DNA of 64,000 nucleotides from Rhizobium acidisoli (GCF_002531755.2 NZ_CP034998.1:1488001-1552000), one strand, 5' to 3'. Numbered from the stretch's first letter, positions 17,431 to 26,994 are shown. Translations and numbers: made by a program. Notes: generated by a model from the sequence alone, not told the origin.

Positions 17431-18096
17431 ATGATGGATTTCGAAGCAGCGCGCGCAAAGATGGTCGACACCCAGGTCCGCACGACGGACGTTACCTCGC
17501 ATTCCGTGCTGACGGCGTTTCTCACGGTCCCGCGTGAGGCATTCGTGCCGGAGAAGTCGAAGCTTCTGGCTTACATCGACAACGATGTCGAGATATCGGC
17601 CGCCGCACCCGGAAAGCCGGCGCGCTTCCTGATGGAGGCATCGCCGCTCGCCAAGCTGCTGCAACTGGCCGCAATCACCAAGGATGATTTCGTCCTCGAA
17701 GTCGGTAGCGGCACTGGTTACACATCGGCGCTGCTGTCGATCATTGCCGGCTCCGTCATCGCGCTTGAATGCGACGAGGCACTGGCCGCCGAGGCGAAGA
17801 CCCAGCTCGCCGGCTACGCCAAGGTAGAGGTGGTCACCGGACCGCTCGAAAAGGGCTATGCTGCCGGCGCTCCCTATGATCTGATTTTTGTCAACGGCTC
17901 TGTCGAGGAGGTGCCCGCAGCCCTTCTCGCTCAGTTGCGCGATGGCGGTCGTCTGATCACAGTCGAAGGTTACGGCAATGCCGCCCGCGCCAAGGTGTTC
18001 GTCGCCGAGCGCGGTGCCGTTTCGGAGAACGTCTTCTTCAATGCCTCTGTCAAGCCGCTGCCGGGTTTCGCCAAGGCGCGCGAATTCGTTTTCTGA
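17431..18096 (+). CDS. Protein-L-isoaspartate O-methyltransferase-like protein
   Basis: S-adenosylmethionine-dependent methyltransferase of the PCMT family, 221 residues. It has the family N-terminus (ARAKMVDTQVR, VPREAFVP) and SAM motif I as VLEVGSGTGYTSALL, followed by the ALECDE acidic loop. The usual ISQPYIVA-type substrate segment of true Pcm is replaced by ISAAAPGKPARFLMEAS, so the substrate may differ; rhizobia carry this form in addition to canonical Pcm, which is encoded here at 40130. The ATG follows GCGAGAGGAC. A strong terminator follows. Confidence 0.8.
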   Translation: MMDFEAARAKMVDTQVRTTDVTSHSVLTAFLTVPREAFVPEKSKLLAYIDNDVEISAAAPGKPARFLMEASPLAKLLQLAAITKDDFVLEVGSGTGYTSALLSIIAGSVIALECDEALAAEAKTQLAGYAKVEVVTGPLEKGYAAGAPYDLIFVNGSVEEVPAALLAQLRDGGRLITVEGYGNAARAKVFVAERGAVSENVFFNASVKPLPGFAKAREFVF

Positions 18097-18401
18097 CGCC
18101 GTTTGCCGATGGACCAGCAACGGGCGCCACTGGCGCCCGTTTTTATTGAAGCGCAGCCGCGTCTTCTCCGGCGCCCACAGGACGCTGCAACAGTTTGAAT
18201 CTACGCATCGCCGGAAAGCCTTCACAAACATAATTTATCCTGAGGCTGCCCGGTCGCAAACATCGGGTAACAAAACTGTGCATGGCCGCATTCATTTGAT
18301 TCGCGATGATTTTTTTCACGTCTGAGGTATTCTAAGGTCGCGGTGATTCGGATGACCGCTCCACATCGTCCGGTCGTTGTTTTTGGATAACGGGGATAGA
18401 A
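18097..18401. other. Intergenic region before popZ
   Basis: It holds the terminator at 18120-18146 and then about 250 bases with no gene, presumably the promoter and leader of popZ. I found no clear sigma-70 or CtrA element. Confidence 0.4.
18120..18146 (+). terminator. Terminator after the isoaspartyl-methyltransferase-like gene
   Basis: Arms CGGGCGCC and GGCGCCCG around a three-base loop, then TTTTTATT. Confidence 0.88.
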
Positions 18402-19295
18402 ATGGCTCAGCCAAGTGTAGCGCGTGAACCGTCCATGGAAGAAATTCTGGCCTCCATCCGCCAGATCATCGAAAGCAATGAGCCGGGCGCCGGCAAAGCG
18501 ATTTCCGCATCTCTGCCGCCGGTTTACGGCGCCGATGAGGATGAGAACGGTTCCGAAATCCATCTAACGGTGGATGACACCTATGCCGGCGTGGAGTTCC
18601 CCGAACCGGCCATGCGCTCCTCCGATCCGCGTTTCGTCGCCGCCAACTCGGCCGGCACCGCCCCCGAAGCTGAAGTGCCGGCCCGCGCCCTGTCGCTTGC
18701 CGATGTCGCCGCCCGCGTGCGCGCCGCTTCCGAGCGTAGCGCCGTACAGGCCGGTCAGGCATTGCGTGAAATTCCGAGCGGCTTCCGTCAGCCTGAACCG
18801 CAGCCGGCCATCATGCCGGAGCCGCCGCGCGCGGCTGCACCGCAGCCGCAGCCGACGCAGCCTGTTTTCCCCCCGGCGACCGTAGCGCCGGTTCCCCAGG
18901 CTGCGATCGAGCAGCCAGCCGAGCCGGTATTTGCGGAAGCACCGCGGGTCCAAGTCACCGCATCGGCGCCTCCAGTCGCCGAACCCGCCGCCGCGGTCGA
19001 AACGACGTTGCCGCCTTTGGAATCCGCTCAGTCCTCGGCCGAAGCTTTCCTGCCGAGCCTTGTGGATGAGGTTCAGCCGACCCTGCTTTCGGAGAACGCC
19101 GGCCTGCAGATCAGCCGCTCCTTCGAGGAGCTTGCCGCCGCCATCGACGGTGCGGAGCGCCGCTCGCTAGACGAGATCGCCGAGGATATGCTGCGCCCGA
19201 TGCTGCGCGAATGGCTTGATGATAATCTGCCGACGCTGGTCGAGCGGCTGGTGCGCGAGGAAATCGAGCGCGTGGCGCGCGGCCCGCGCCGCTGA
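18402..19295 (+). CDS. popZ: Polar organizing protein PopZ (DUF2497)
   Basis: Self-assembling pole scaffold that anchors the chromosome origin through ParB and recruits cell-cycle regulators in alphaproteobacteria. The 297-residue product shows both hallmarks: the N-terminal EPSMEEILASIRQIIE helix and the C-terminal oligomerisation part (SLDEIAEDMLRPMLREWLDD then NLPTLVERLVREEIERV). Between them lies a long disordered Pro/Ala/Glu region (residues 60-220), as in the Caulobacter protein but longer. Its position directly before valS is conserved. In Agrobacterium PopZ marks the growing pole, so a similar role is likely here. Confidence 0.9.
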   Translation: MAQPSVAREPSMEEILASIRQIIESNEPGAGKAISASLPPVYGADEDENGSEIHLTVDDTYAGVEFPEPAMRSSDPRFVAANSAGTAPEAEVPARALSLADVAARVRAASERSAVQAGQALREIPSGFRQPEPQPAIMPEPPRAAAPQPQPTQPVFPPATVAPVPQAAIEQPAEPVFAEAPRVQVTASAPPVAEPAAAVETTLPPLESAQSSAEAFLPSLVDEVQPTLLSENAGLQISRSFEELAAAIDGAERRSLDEIAEDMLRPMLREWLDDNLPTLVERLVREEIERVARGPRR

Positions 19296-19313
19296 TCGGA
19301 TTGCTTTTTCCTG

Positions 19314-19346
19314 AAAAGCCGCTCCGGTCTCCGGGGCGGCTTTTTT
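19314..19346 (+). terminator. Terminator between popZ and valS
   Basis: AAGCCGCTCCGG (19316-19327) pairs with CCGGGGCGGCTT (19331-19342) with one G-T pair, followed by TTTTTT. Confidence 0.85.
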
Positions 19347-19410
19347 ATTGACTTGCCCGTGCCCATCCTATTTACAAACGCCATCCTCGAACCTCGAAAT
19401 TGGTCAGAAA

Positions 19411-22254
19411 ATGCTCGACAAGACCTATGATTCTGCTGCCGTCGAACCCAAAATCGCCGCGAAATGGGATGAGGAGGACGCTTTCCGCGCCGGCGCGAAC
19501 GCCAAGCCCGGGGCCGAGACCTTCACCATCGTGATCCCGCCGCCGAATGTCACCGGTTCGCTGCACATGGGCCATGCGCTGAATAACACGCTGCAGGACA
19601 TCATGGTGCGCTTCGAGCGTATGCGCGGCAAGGATGTGCTCTGGCAGCCGGGCATGGACCATGCCGGCATCGCCACGCAGATGGTCGTCGAGCGCAAGCT
19701 GATGGAACAGCAACTGCCCGGCCGCCGCGAAATGGGCCGTGAAGCCTTCATCGACAAGATCTGGGAATGGAAGGCTGAATCGGGTGGCCTGATCTTCAAC
19801 CAGCTGAAGCGCCTGGGCGCCTCATGCGACTGGTCGCGCGAACGCTTCACCATGGACGAGGGGCTGTCGCAGGCGGTTCTCGAGGTTTTCGTCACGCTCT
19901 ACAAGGAAGGCCTGATCTACAAGGACAAGCGCCTCGTCAATTGGGACCCCAAACTGCTGACTGCTATCTCCGACATGGAAGTCGAGCAGCACGAGATGAA
20001 GGGCCATCTCTGGCATCTGCGCTATCCGCTCGAGCCGGGCGTCACCTATCAATATCCGATCGCCTTCGATGAGGAGGGTAAGCCGACCGAATTCGAGACG
20101 CGCGACTATATCGTCGTCGCGACGACGCGGCCCGAGACGATGCTGGGCGATACCGGTGTTGCCGTGAACCCCGAAGACGAGCGTTACAAACCGATCGTCG
20201 GCAAACATGTCATTCTGCCGATCGTCGGCCGCAAGATTCCGATCGTCGCCGATTCCTATGCCGACCCGACGGCCGGCACCGGCGCAGTGAAGATCACGCC
20301 TGCGCATGATTTCAACGACTTCGAGGTCGGCAAGCGCGCGAAGCTGCGGGCCATCAACGTCATGAACGTCGATGCCACGATTGCCATCAAGGACAACGAG
20401 GATTTCCTCGAAGGTCTCGACAATCCGGCCGCGCTGCATGGCGCATGGGACCGCCTGGAAGGGCAGGACCGTTTCTATGCGCGCAAGATCATCGTCGAGA
20501 TTTTCGAAGAGGCTGGCCTTCTCGACAAGATCGAGCCGCACAAGAATATGGTTCCGCACGGCGACCGCGGCGGCGTTCCGATCGAGCCGCGGCTGACCGA
20601 ACAATGGTTTGTTGATAACAAGACATTGGGCCAGCCCGCGCTGGAATCCGTTCGCGAGGGAAAAACCAGGTTCATTCCCAGGAACTGGGAAAACACCTAT
20701 TTCAACTGGCTGGAGAACATCGAGCCGTGGTGCATTTCCCGCCAGCTCTGGTGGGGACATCAGATTCCCGCCTGGTATGGCCCGGACGGTCAGGTCTTCG
20801 TCGAAAAGACCGAGGAAGAGGCGCTGCAGGCGGCGATCCAGCACTACCTCTCGCATGAGGGGCCGATGAAGGCCTATGTCGAGGACCTGCTCGAAAACTT
20901 CGAGCCGGGCGAGATCCTGACGCGGGACGAGGACGTGCTCGACACTTGGTTCTCCTCCGCGCTCTGGCCCTTCTCGACGCTCGGCTGGCCCGACCAGACG
21001 CCGGAACTCGCGCGCTATTATCCGACGAGTGTTCTGGTCACCGGTTTCGATATCATCCCGTTCTGGGTCGTCCGCATGATGCAGATGGGCCTGCATTTCA
21101 TGAAGGACGAGAACGGCGATCCCGTCGAACCCTTCCACACGATCTACATTCACGCGCTGGTGCGCGACAAGAATGGGCAGAAGATGTCGAAGTCCAAGGG
21201 CAACGTCATCGATCCCCTGGAACTGATCGACGAATACGGCGCCGATGCGCTGCGTTTCACCCTGGCAATCATGGCGGCGCAGGGCCGTGACGTAAAGCTC
21301 GATCCGGCCCGCATCGCCGGCTACCGCAATTTCGGCACCAAGCTCTGGAACGCCACGCGTTTCGCTGAGATGAACGGGGCCAAGAGCGATCCGCATTTCG
21401 TGCCTGAGGCGGCTGAACTCACGATCAACCGCTGGATCCTGACGGAGCTTGCCCGTACGGAACGTGACGTTACGGAAGCACTCGAAGCCTTTCGCTTCAA
21501 CGATGCCGCCGGCGCGCTCTACCGCTTTGTCTGGAACCAGGTCTGCGACTGGTATCTCGAGCTTTTGAAGCCGGTCTTCAACGGCGAGGACGAGGGCGCC
21601 AAGGCCGAGGCTCAGGCCTGCAGCGCCTACATCCTCGAAGAGATCTACAAGCTGCTGCATCCCTTCATGCCCTTCATGACCGAAGAGCTCTGGGCGCATA
21701 CGGCCGGCGAGGGCAAAGAGCGCGATACGCTGGTCTGCCACGCCGAATGGCCTTCACCCTCCTATGCCGATAACGGGGCCGCCGACGAGATCAACTGGCT
21801 GATCGACCTCGTCTCCGGCATCCGCTCGGTGCGCGCTGAGATGAACGTGCCGCCGTCGGCCACCGCTCCGCTGGTCGTCGTCAAGGCCAACAACCTGACG
21901 CGCGAAAGGCTGTTCCGCCATGACGCCGCCATCAAGCGGCTTGCGCGTGTCGAGGCGATATCGCTGGCCGCCGATGCGCCGAAGGGCGCCGCTCAGATCG
22001 TCGTCGACGAGGCCACCATCTGCCTGCCGCTCGGCAATCTGATCGACCTTTCCGCTGAAAAGGCTCGGCTTGAAAAGGCTATCGGCAAAATGGAAGGAGA
22101 GATCTCGCGCATCGACGGTAAGCTCTCCAACGAGAAGTTCGTCGCCAATGCCAATCCCGAGGTTGTCGAGGCTGAGCGCGAGCGCCTCGAGGAATTGAAG
22201 GGGCAGATCGCCAGCCTGAAGACCGCACTCGCCAGGGTGAGCGAAGCCGGATAA
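19411..22254 (+). CDS. valS: Valyl-tRNA synthetase
   Basis: Class I aminoacyl-tRNA synthetase that charges tRNA-Val. The 947-residue product has PPPNVTGSLHMGHAL with the HIGH-type motif at residues 52-55, the editing domain (TTRPETMLGDTGVAVNP), KMSKS at about residue 591, the anticodon-binding domain and a C-terminal coiled coil (LSAEKARLEKAIGKMEGE). The frame is open 21 codons upstream, but those lie in the preceding terminator, so the ATG at 19411 is the start. It is followed by its own terminator. Confidence 0.97.
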   Translation: MLDKTYDSAAVEPKIAAKWDEEDAFRAGANAKPGAETFTIVIPPPNVTGSLHMGHALNNTLQDIMVRFERMRGKDVLWQPGMDHAGIATQMVVERKLMEQQLPGRREMGREAFIDKIWEWKAESGGLIFNQLKRLGASCDWSRERFTMDEGLSQAVLEVFVTLYKEGLIYKDKRLVNWDPKLLTAISDMEVEQHEMKGHLWHLRYPLEPGVTYQYPIAFDEEGKPTEFETRDYIVVATTRPETMLGDTGVAVNPEDERYKPIVGKHVILPIVGRKIPIVADSYADPTAGTGAVKITPAHDFNDFEVGKRAKLRAINVMNVDATIAIKDNEDFLEGLDNPAALHGAWDRLEGQDRFYARKIIVEIFEEAGLLDKIEPHKNMVPHGDRGGVPIEPRLTEQWFVDNKTLGQPALESVREGKTRFIPRNWENTYFNWLENIEPWCISRQLWWGHQIPAWYGPDGQVFVEKTEEEALQAAIQHYLSHEGPMKAYVEDLLENFEPGEILTRDEDVLDTWFSSALWPFSTLGWPDQTPELARYYPTSVLVTGFDIIPFWVVRMMQMGLHFMKDENGDPVEPFHTIYIHALVRDKNGQKMSKSKGNVIDPLELIDEYGADALRFTLAIMAAQGRDVKLDPARIAGYRNFGTKLWNATRFAEMNGAKSDPHFVPEAAELTINRWILTELARTERDVTEALEAFRFNDAAGALYRFVWNQVCDWYLELLKPVFNGEDEGAKAEAQACSAYILEEIYKLLHPFMPFMTEELWAHTAGEGKERDTLVCHAEWPSPSYADNGAADEINWLIDLVSGIRSVRAEMNVPPSATAPLVVVKANNLTRERLFRHDAAIKRLARVEAISLAADAPKGAAQIVVDEATICLPLGNLIDLSAEKARLEKAIGKMEGEISRIDGKLSNEKFVANANPEVVEAERERLEELKGQIASLKTALARVSEAG

Positions 22255-22654
22255 GTTTCATCGCCCGTTTTGGTAAGTTATTTCAAAGACGCGCTCCGCG
22301 AGGGGCGCGTCTTTCTGTCGTTTTGGGCGCGCGTGATTCGGTCTTGAAAGCGGCTGATTTCAGGCGCCGAGCCTGTGGATTGTGGCTCCAAGCGCCTCCC
22401 GCGGGCGAAAACTGTCACTGTTGTCGGATTGATACAGCTTCCACAATGTGTGGAATGAAAACCCAAAACCCCATCTGAAAGCCGGCAACTCTGGAATAAA
22501 ATTTTATTAACCAGATTTTTTGACGTGTCCGTCAATTTCTTTACGTAAGTTGGCCAATGTAATGCCTGGGAATGCCGCCGTGGGGCGCGTTGCCATGTCG
22601 AGCGAACACTTACTAGAGTGGCGTCACATCAATTGCTGGAGTGGGGGAGACACA
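22255..22654. other. Intergenic region between valS and the FadL-like gene
   Basis: After the valS terminator the region becomes AT-rich (around 22495-22550) without an evident gene. A plus-strand frame runs from 22520 into the FadL-like gene, but its first 45 codons look like leader sequence. The AT-rich part probably holds the porin promoter. Confidence 0.4.
22285..22318 (+). terminator. Terminator after valS
   Basis: Arms AAAGACGCGC (22285-22294) and GCGCGTCTTT (22305-22314) around a ten-base loop, with a short T run. Confidence 0.85.
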
Positions 22655-23920
22655 ATGGCATCGCGTAGGTTTTCCAAGGGCGTAACGTCGCTCGTTCTTC
22701 TTTCGTCGCTTGCATCGCCGGCCTTCGCCGGCGGCCTGGAGCGCGGCGGCTACAATATCGATCAGCTGTTCGATACGTCGCCTTTCTCGTTTCAGTCGGG
22801 CGTTACCTATGTCACGCCGCAGCGCAGGCTGAAGGACGTCCGTGACACGAACACCTCCGTCTTAACGGGGGGTGGCAATCTCAATACCCGCCCGAACAGT
22901 GCCGACGACACCTCAAATTACACCATTCCTTACATCGGCTTTAAGGCCGGTTTCGCCGATGCAGTCGACTGCCTTGTCGACTATTCCGTACCCTTCGGCG
23001 GGCATACCGACCCGGGTTCGAACTGGGCTGGCGCCAACAACAACATCGAGACGGAAATCAAAACCCGCAACTACGGCGGCACTTGCTCCTATCGTTTTGA
23101 TATGGGTCCCGGACAGCTTCGCTTCATTGGCGGCGCTTTCTATCAGGAAGTTGAAGGTTTCAAAGAGCGTCTGGTTTCAACGCTTCCGGTTTTGCTCGGC
23201 ACCGGCACCGGCGTTGGCCGCCTCGATCTCGAAGACAGCGGCTGGGGCTGGCGCGCCGGCGTGGCCTACGAGATTCCGGAATATGCGATGCGTGCGAGCC
23301 TCGTCTATAACAGCCGCGTCAAGTACGACAACCTGACCGGGACTGTTGATCTCCGTCAGGTTCCAATCGTGCCGATATATGGCGGCAAAATCACCAACGT
23401 CTTCGGCTCCGCCGAAGCGCCGGATTCGCTGGAGATGAAGCTGCAAAGCGGCATCGCTCCGGATTGGCTTGCCTTCGGATCGGTCAAGTGGACGAACTGG
23501 AGTGTTCTGCAGTCCGTGCCCTTCTGCCCGACGTCGACGAAGGGCGTGGCCGCCTGCACAGCGGGCGGCGCTACGGAACTCACTTCGCTCGACCTTCTCT
23601 ATCGTGACGGGTGGACCATCTCCGGCGGCGTGGGCCACAAGTTCAACGATCAGTGGGCCGGCGCAGTCAGCGTCACGTGGGACCGCGGCACCAGTCAGGG
23701 TTATGGCGCACAGACCGACAGCTGGACTCTCGGTCTCGGCGCCGCCTATACGCCGACCGAACATATCGAATGGCGTTTTGCCGGGGCCGTTGGCGTATTG
23801 ACGAGCGGTTCGTCCGGCACCTTCGAGTATAATGGCCAGACCTATGGCGACGATGTCTCCTATTCGTTTGGCAACGATCTGGTCGCGGCACTGTCGACGA
23901 GCCTAAAGATCAAGTTCTAA
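22655..23920 (+). CDS. Outer membrane transport protein, OmpP1/FadL family
   Basis: Outer membrane beta-barrel of the FadL/TodX type, which lets long-chain fatty acids or other hydrophobic compounds pass. The 421-residue product has a signal peptide (to about residue 25, ending SPAFAG), then the GLERGGYNIDQLFD plug-like start and many alternating strands, ending with a terminal phenylalanine (LSTSLKIKF) as barrel proteins do. The ATG at 22655 follows GTGGGGGAGA; the longer frame from 22520 has no signal peptide at its start. Substrate not known. Confidence 0.85.
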   Translation: MASRRFSKGVTSLVLLSSLASPAFAGGLERGGYNIDQLFDTSPFSFQSGVTYVTPQRRLKDVRDTNTSVLTGGGNLNTRPNSADDTSNYTIPYIGFKAGFADAVDCLVDYSVPFGGHTDPGSNWAGANNNIETEIKTRNYGGTCSYRFDMGPGQLRFIGGAFYQEVEGFKERLVSTLPVLLGTGTGVGRLDLEDSGWGWRAGVAYEIPEYAMRASLVYNSRVKYDNLTGTVDLRQVPIVPIYGGKITNVFGSAEAPDSLEMKLQSGIAPDWLAFGSVKWTNWSVLQSVPFCPTSTKGVAACTAGGATELTSLDLLYRDGWTISGGVGHKFNDQWAGAVSVTWDRGTSQGYGAQTDSWTLGLGAAYTPTEHIEWRFAGAVGVLTSGSSGTFEYNGQTYGDDVSYSFGNDLVAALSTSLKIKF

Positions 23921-24641
23921 TTCCCCGATCTGAAGAATTGAGGAGCCCGGCATCGCCGGGCTCTTCTTTATTGACGGCCGTTAATCATGCCATTTTCTGA
24001 TCCCGTTTTGTGACGATTCCGCAACACTTTTTTACGACGATTGGCGTAAGGTGGCAGCGGGGTGAAATTGTCCATTTCCCGCCACAAAGAGAGCGCAGCG
24101 CTATTGGCAGGCGAGGAGATGGGCAGGCTTACGGTGCGTGTAAATAGTAGCATGGGTCGATTTTTTTCCGGTAACACCAGATCGCGCGAAACGATTGGCG
24201 GCAATCGTTTGATTGTGGTCGATTCGCTTTCTGGACAGGGCTGTTCCGGCCGCCAATCCGGCCTCGCGGCGGCGCCGTTGAGCCGTTCGTTGTCGCCGTT
24301 TTCGGCCCGCTCGGATGCGCGGCTCGGCTTTGCCGGAGATGTCGATACCGCTTTCGTCACATTTGCCATTTACGAATATGGTGAAGGCAGGAAGGCGGAT
24401 GCCGCGCCTGCCGAAAGAGTGCCACGGAGATTGCAGTCGGGCCATGCCGGGAGCCGGGTGGTTCTGAATGATGCGCTGAGAATTCGGCCTTCGAGAGAAG
24501 GCCACTGGGCTGGATGCGACGCGGGCAAAGGAGCCATGGAGCTCGCCGCGGGATCGCTCGCCTCGACGAAATACATCCGCGGAATGCACGGCGCGAGCGC
24601 CGCTGCCTCCTGCCTGCGATGAGCGAAAGAAATCGGTTGAA
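23921..24641. other. Long region upstream of exoR
   Basis: About 720 bases between the FadL-like gene and exoR. The first 50 hold a terminator. Both strands contain frames (plus GTG 24062 to 24622; minus 24796 to 24101), yet neither has a good start, a recognisable product or convincing codon bias, so I call no gene. exoR of Sinorhizobium is under feedback control by ExoS/ChvI, and part of this DNA may serve as its regulatory region. Confidence 0.35.
23943..23970 (+). terminator. Terminator after the FadL-like gene
   Basis: Arms GAGCCCGGC and GCCGGGCTC around a three-base loop, then TTCTTTATT. Confidence 0.88.
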
Positions 24642-25445
24642 ATGGTGACGTCCGAGTTCAAACTGTTCAAATTCATGCTGATGGGCATGTCTATGGCCGT
24701 AGCGCTGTCGCTGTCCGGCCCGGTCCGCGCATTCGACATCAAGGCGGGCGTCAGCAAGGAATCCGGCCCCTTCGATCTCTTCAAGTTCGGCTTCAAAGCC
24801 TATAAGAACGGACAGAAGGAAGAGGCGGTCGAAGCCTATAAATACGCTGCCGAAAAGGGCCATACCGGCTCGCGCTGGGCGCTTGCCAACATGTATGCCG
24901 ATGGCGACGGCGTGACGCAGGATGATTTCGAAGCCTTCAAGATTTACAGCGAGATCGCCCAACAGGGCGTCGAGCCCGGCTCGGAAGATACCGGCTTCTT
25001 CGTCAACGCGCTGCTCTCGCTCGCCAATTATTACAAACACGGCATATCAGGCAGTCCGGTCCGGATCGACCTCACCCAGGCACGCCAGCTTTATTTTCAG
25101 GTGGCCTCAACCTTTGGCGTCCCCGAGGCGCAGTTCCAGCTGGCGCAGATGATGCTGGCCGGCGAGGGCGGCAATGCCAGCCCGCAGCAGGCGAAGAAAT
25201 GGCTGAACCAGGCCCGCAAGAGCGGTCATCCCGGCGCCATGGCGGTCTTCGGCAATATTCTTTTCGACGAAGGCCAGTCGGCCCGCGGCCTGGCGATGAT
25301 GACGGCCGCACTCGACCGCTGCAAGCCCAAGGATTGCGGCTGGATGGAAGCGTTGCAGGAGCAGGCCTTCTCGGTTGCCAACGAGGCCGACCGCCGCACG
25401 GCGATGTCCCTCTCGCACAGCATCGCCAGTGGCTCCGACGACTAA
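24642..25445 (+). CDS. exoR: Exopolysaccharide regulator ExoR, Sel1-repeat protein
   Basis: Periplasmic inhibitor of the sensor kinase ExoS in the ExoR-ExoS-ChvI system, which controls exopolysaccharide, motility and symbiosis or acid response in rhizobia. The 267-residue product has a signal peptide ending ARA-like (VRAFDIK), then Sel1-like repeats, for example EEAVEAYKYAAEKGHTGS, ALANMYADGDGV and AQFQLAQMMLAGEGG. The stretch ESGPFDLFKFGFKAYKNG matches the Sinorhizobium protein from memory. In that species processing of ExoR at low pH frees ExoS. The ATG at 24642 is used; a GTG one codon later is equally possible. The TAA stop touches an intergenic palindrome. Confidence 0.92.
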   Translation: MVTSEFKLFKFMLMGMSMAVALSLSGPVRAFDIKAGVSKESGPFDLFKFGFKAYKNGQKEEAVEAYKYAAEKGHTGSRWALANMYADGDGVTQDDFEAFKIYSEIAQQGVEPGSEDTGFFVNALLSLANYYKHGISGSPVRIDLTQARQLYFQVASTFGVPEAQFQLAQMMLAGEGGNASPQQAKKWLNQARKSGHPGAMAVFGNILFDEGQSARGLAMMTAALDRCKPKDCGWMEALQEQAFSVANEADRRTAMSLSHSIASGSDD

Positions 25446-25494
25446 TGCATGTCGCCCGGAAGTGTGCAGCGGTTCCGGGATAAACGACATGCAT
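25445..25494. repeat. Intergenic palindromic repeat (type 1)
   Basis: ATGCATGTCG (25445-25454) pairs with CGACATGCAT (25485-25494), and inside it CCCGGAA (25455-25461) with TTCCGGG (25473-25479). The centre AAGTGTGCAGCGGTT is shared, with small changes, by the element at 48476-48527. It begins on the last base of the exoR stop codon. Confidence 0.85.
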
Positions 25495-25522
25495 CGCGAC
25501 GCGCTTTAAAGCGGCAATAAAC

Positions 25523-26314
25523 TCAGGCTGCGAAATCGAAATAGGCGATCACAGGCACGTGGTCGGACGGTTTCTCCCAAGCCCGCACATGTTTTTCGAT
25601 CGCAGCCGACGTCATCCGGTCGGCGGCCTCAGGCGACAGCAGCAGATGGTCGATGCGGATGCCGTTGTTCTTCGGCCAGGCGCCGGCCTGGTAGTCCCAG
25701 AAGGAATAGAACTGCGTCGCATCCGTCGTCGCGCGCACAGCATCCGTCAGCCCGAGATTTTCGAGCCGGCGGAACGCCTCCCGCGTCTGCGGCAGAAACA
25801 GCGCATCACTTTCCCAGACCTTGGGATCGAAGCAGTCGTGCGGTTCCGGGATGACATTGTAATCGCCGGCAAGCACCAGCATCTCCTCATAGGCCAGCCG
25901 CTCGGCGGCAAAGCTCCGCAGGCGCTCCATCCAGGCGAGCTTGTAGGGATATTTCTCCGTGTCGACAGGATTGCCGTTCGGCAGGTAGATGCAGCAGACA
26001 CGCAGGATGCGTGTGTCGGGCAGCGTGAACACGGCTTCGAGGAAACGCGACTGTTCGTCCAGCGGATCGCCGGGCAGGCCGCGGTTCACTTCCGAAGGCG
26101 AAGTCTTGGAGAGGATCGCCACACCATTGAAGCCCTTCTGGCCGTGTGTTTCGACGTGATAGCCGAGCGCCTCGATCTCCAGCCTGGGAAAACCTTCGTC
26201 GACCGTCTTGATCTCCTGCAGGCAGACGATATCCGGATCTGAATCCTTGAGCCATTGCGTGAGATTGTCGATGCGCGCCTTGACGCCGTTGATGTTCCAG
26301 GTCGCGATCTTCAT
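25523..26314 (-). CDS. xthA: Exodeoxyribonuclease III
   Basis: DNA repair enzyme: AP endonuclease and 3'-5' exonuclease on double-stranded DNA. The 263-residue product is of usual length and shows the endonuclease/exonuclease/phosphatase signature in order: TWNINGVKAR, LQEIK with the metal-binding glutamate, GDYNVIPEPHDCFDP, and a C-terminal IDHLLLSP and PSDHVPVIAYF with the catalytic aspartate-histidine pair. It starts with ATG after ACAGAGAG. It converges on exoR across the palindrome. Confidence 0.93.
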   Translation of the reverse strand: MKIATWNINGVKARIDNLTQWLKDSDPDIVCLQEIKTVDEGFPRLEIEALGYHVETHGQKGFNGVAILSKTSPSEVNRGLPGDPLDEQSRFLEAVFTLPDTRILRVCCIYLPNGNPVDTEKYPYKLAWMERLRSFAAERLAYEEMLVLAGDYNVIPEPHDCFDPKVWESDALFLPQTREAFRRLENLGLTDAVRATTDATQFYSFWDYQAGAWPKNNGIRIDHLLLSPEAADRMTSAAIEKHVRAWEKPSDHVPVIAYFDFAA

Positions 26315-26380
26315 CTCTCTGTCCTGTTTAGCTTCGTGCGCTTCTTTTATCGCGGTCTTTCACCGGCGAACAAGCCGATA

Positions 26381-26409
26381 AACCGGCCGGAAGTAAACTT
26401 CGGCCGGTT
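26381..26409 (-). terminator. Hairpin between erpA and xthA
   Basis: AACCGGCC-G-GAAGT (26381-26394, with one bulged base) pairs with ACTTCGGCCGGTT (26397-26409). On the minus strand it is followed by TTATCGG only, so the T run is weak; it may still end the erpA transcript. Confidence 0.55.
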
Positions 26410-26439
26410 CGATGGGGACAACGCTCTATGTTCAGATAT

Positions 26440-26772
26440 TCAGATCGAGAAGCTGGTGCCGCAGCCGCAGCTTGCCACTGCGTTCGGGTTCTTGATCTGG
26501 AAGGATTGACCGAGCAGATTGTCGACGAAGTCGATCTCCGAACCCGCCATGTAGACCAGCGAAAGGCTGTCGATCAGCACCTTGGCGTCGTTCTTCTCGA
26601 CGACCACGTCGTCATCGCCGGCGCTGTCGGCAAGATCGAACTTGTAGGAAAAGCCCGAACAGCCGCCGCCTTCGACGGAGACGCGCAGCGCGCTCTTGCC
26701 GGCCTCGGCGCCGACGATCGCAGCGATACGCTTTGCGGCGGCATCTGAAAGGGTTACACTCGTATCCGTCAT
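26440..26772 (-). CDS. erpA: Iron-sulfur cluster insertion protein, ErpA/IscA family
   Basis: A-type carrier that delivers iron-sulfur clusters to target enzymes. The 110-residue product has the three conserved cysteines at residues 38 (GGGCSGF), 102 and 104 (SCGCGTSF), and the HesB fold pattern. An AGGAGG six bases before the ATG at 26772 fixes the start; an in-frame ATG seven codons upstream would lie before this site. The gene stands alone, not in a suf operon. Confidence 0.92.
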   Translation of the reverse strand: MTDTSVTLSDAAAKRIAAIVGAEAGKSALRVSVEGGGCSGFSYKFDLADSAGDDDVVVEKNDAKVLIDSLSLVYMAGSEIDFVDNLLGQSFQIKNPNAVASCGCGTSFSI

Positions 26773-26994
26773 ATTTCCTCCTGCCGGGGTCAAGATCCGG
26801 AGAGAATGGGTTTTGGCACTTGAATGTTCAAATGCCTGATATCAAACAAACTTATCATGATCCTCGGAAAAAGGCCATGATGCACCGAGGGGGTTGAGAA
26901 AGCGCCTCTTTGCCGTTTCTTCGGGCTATAGGTATGAAGAGCGCAAAGCGGCGTCAATGGGCAGATGCGGCAACATGCAGGATGACGGTGAAGA

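Noticed and set aside
19822..21741. Minus-strand frame of 639 codons
   Set aside because: Antisense to valS, whose motifs are complete on the plus strand. Long antisense frames are expected in high-GC genes.
24062..24622. Plus-strand frame of 186 codons upstream of exoR
   Set aside because: GTG start without ribosome site, mixed codon use and a product with no protein-like pattern. Kept only as part of the regulatory region note.
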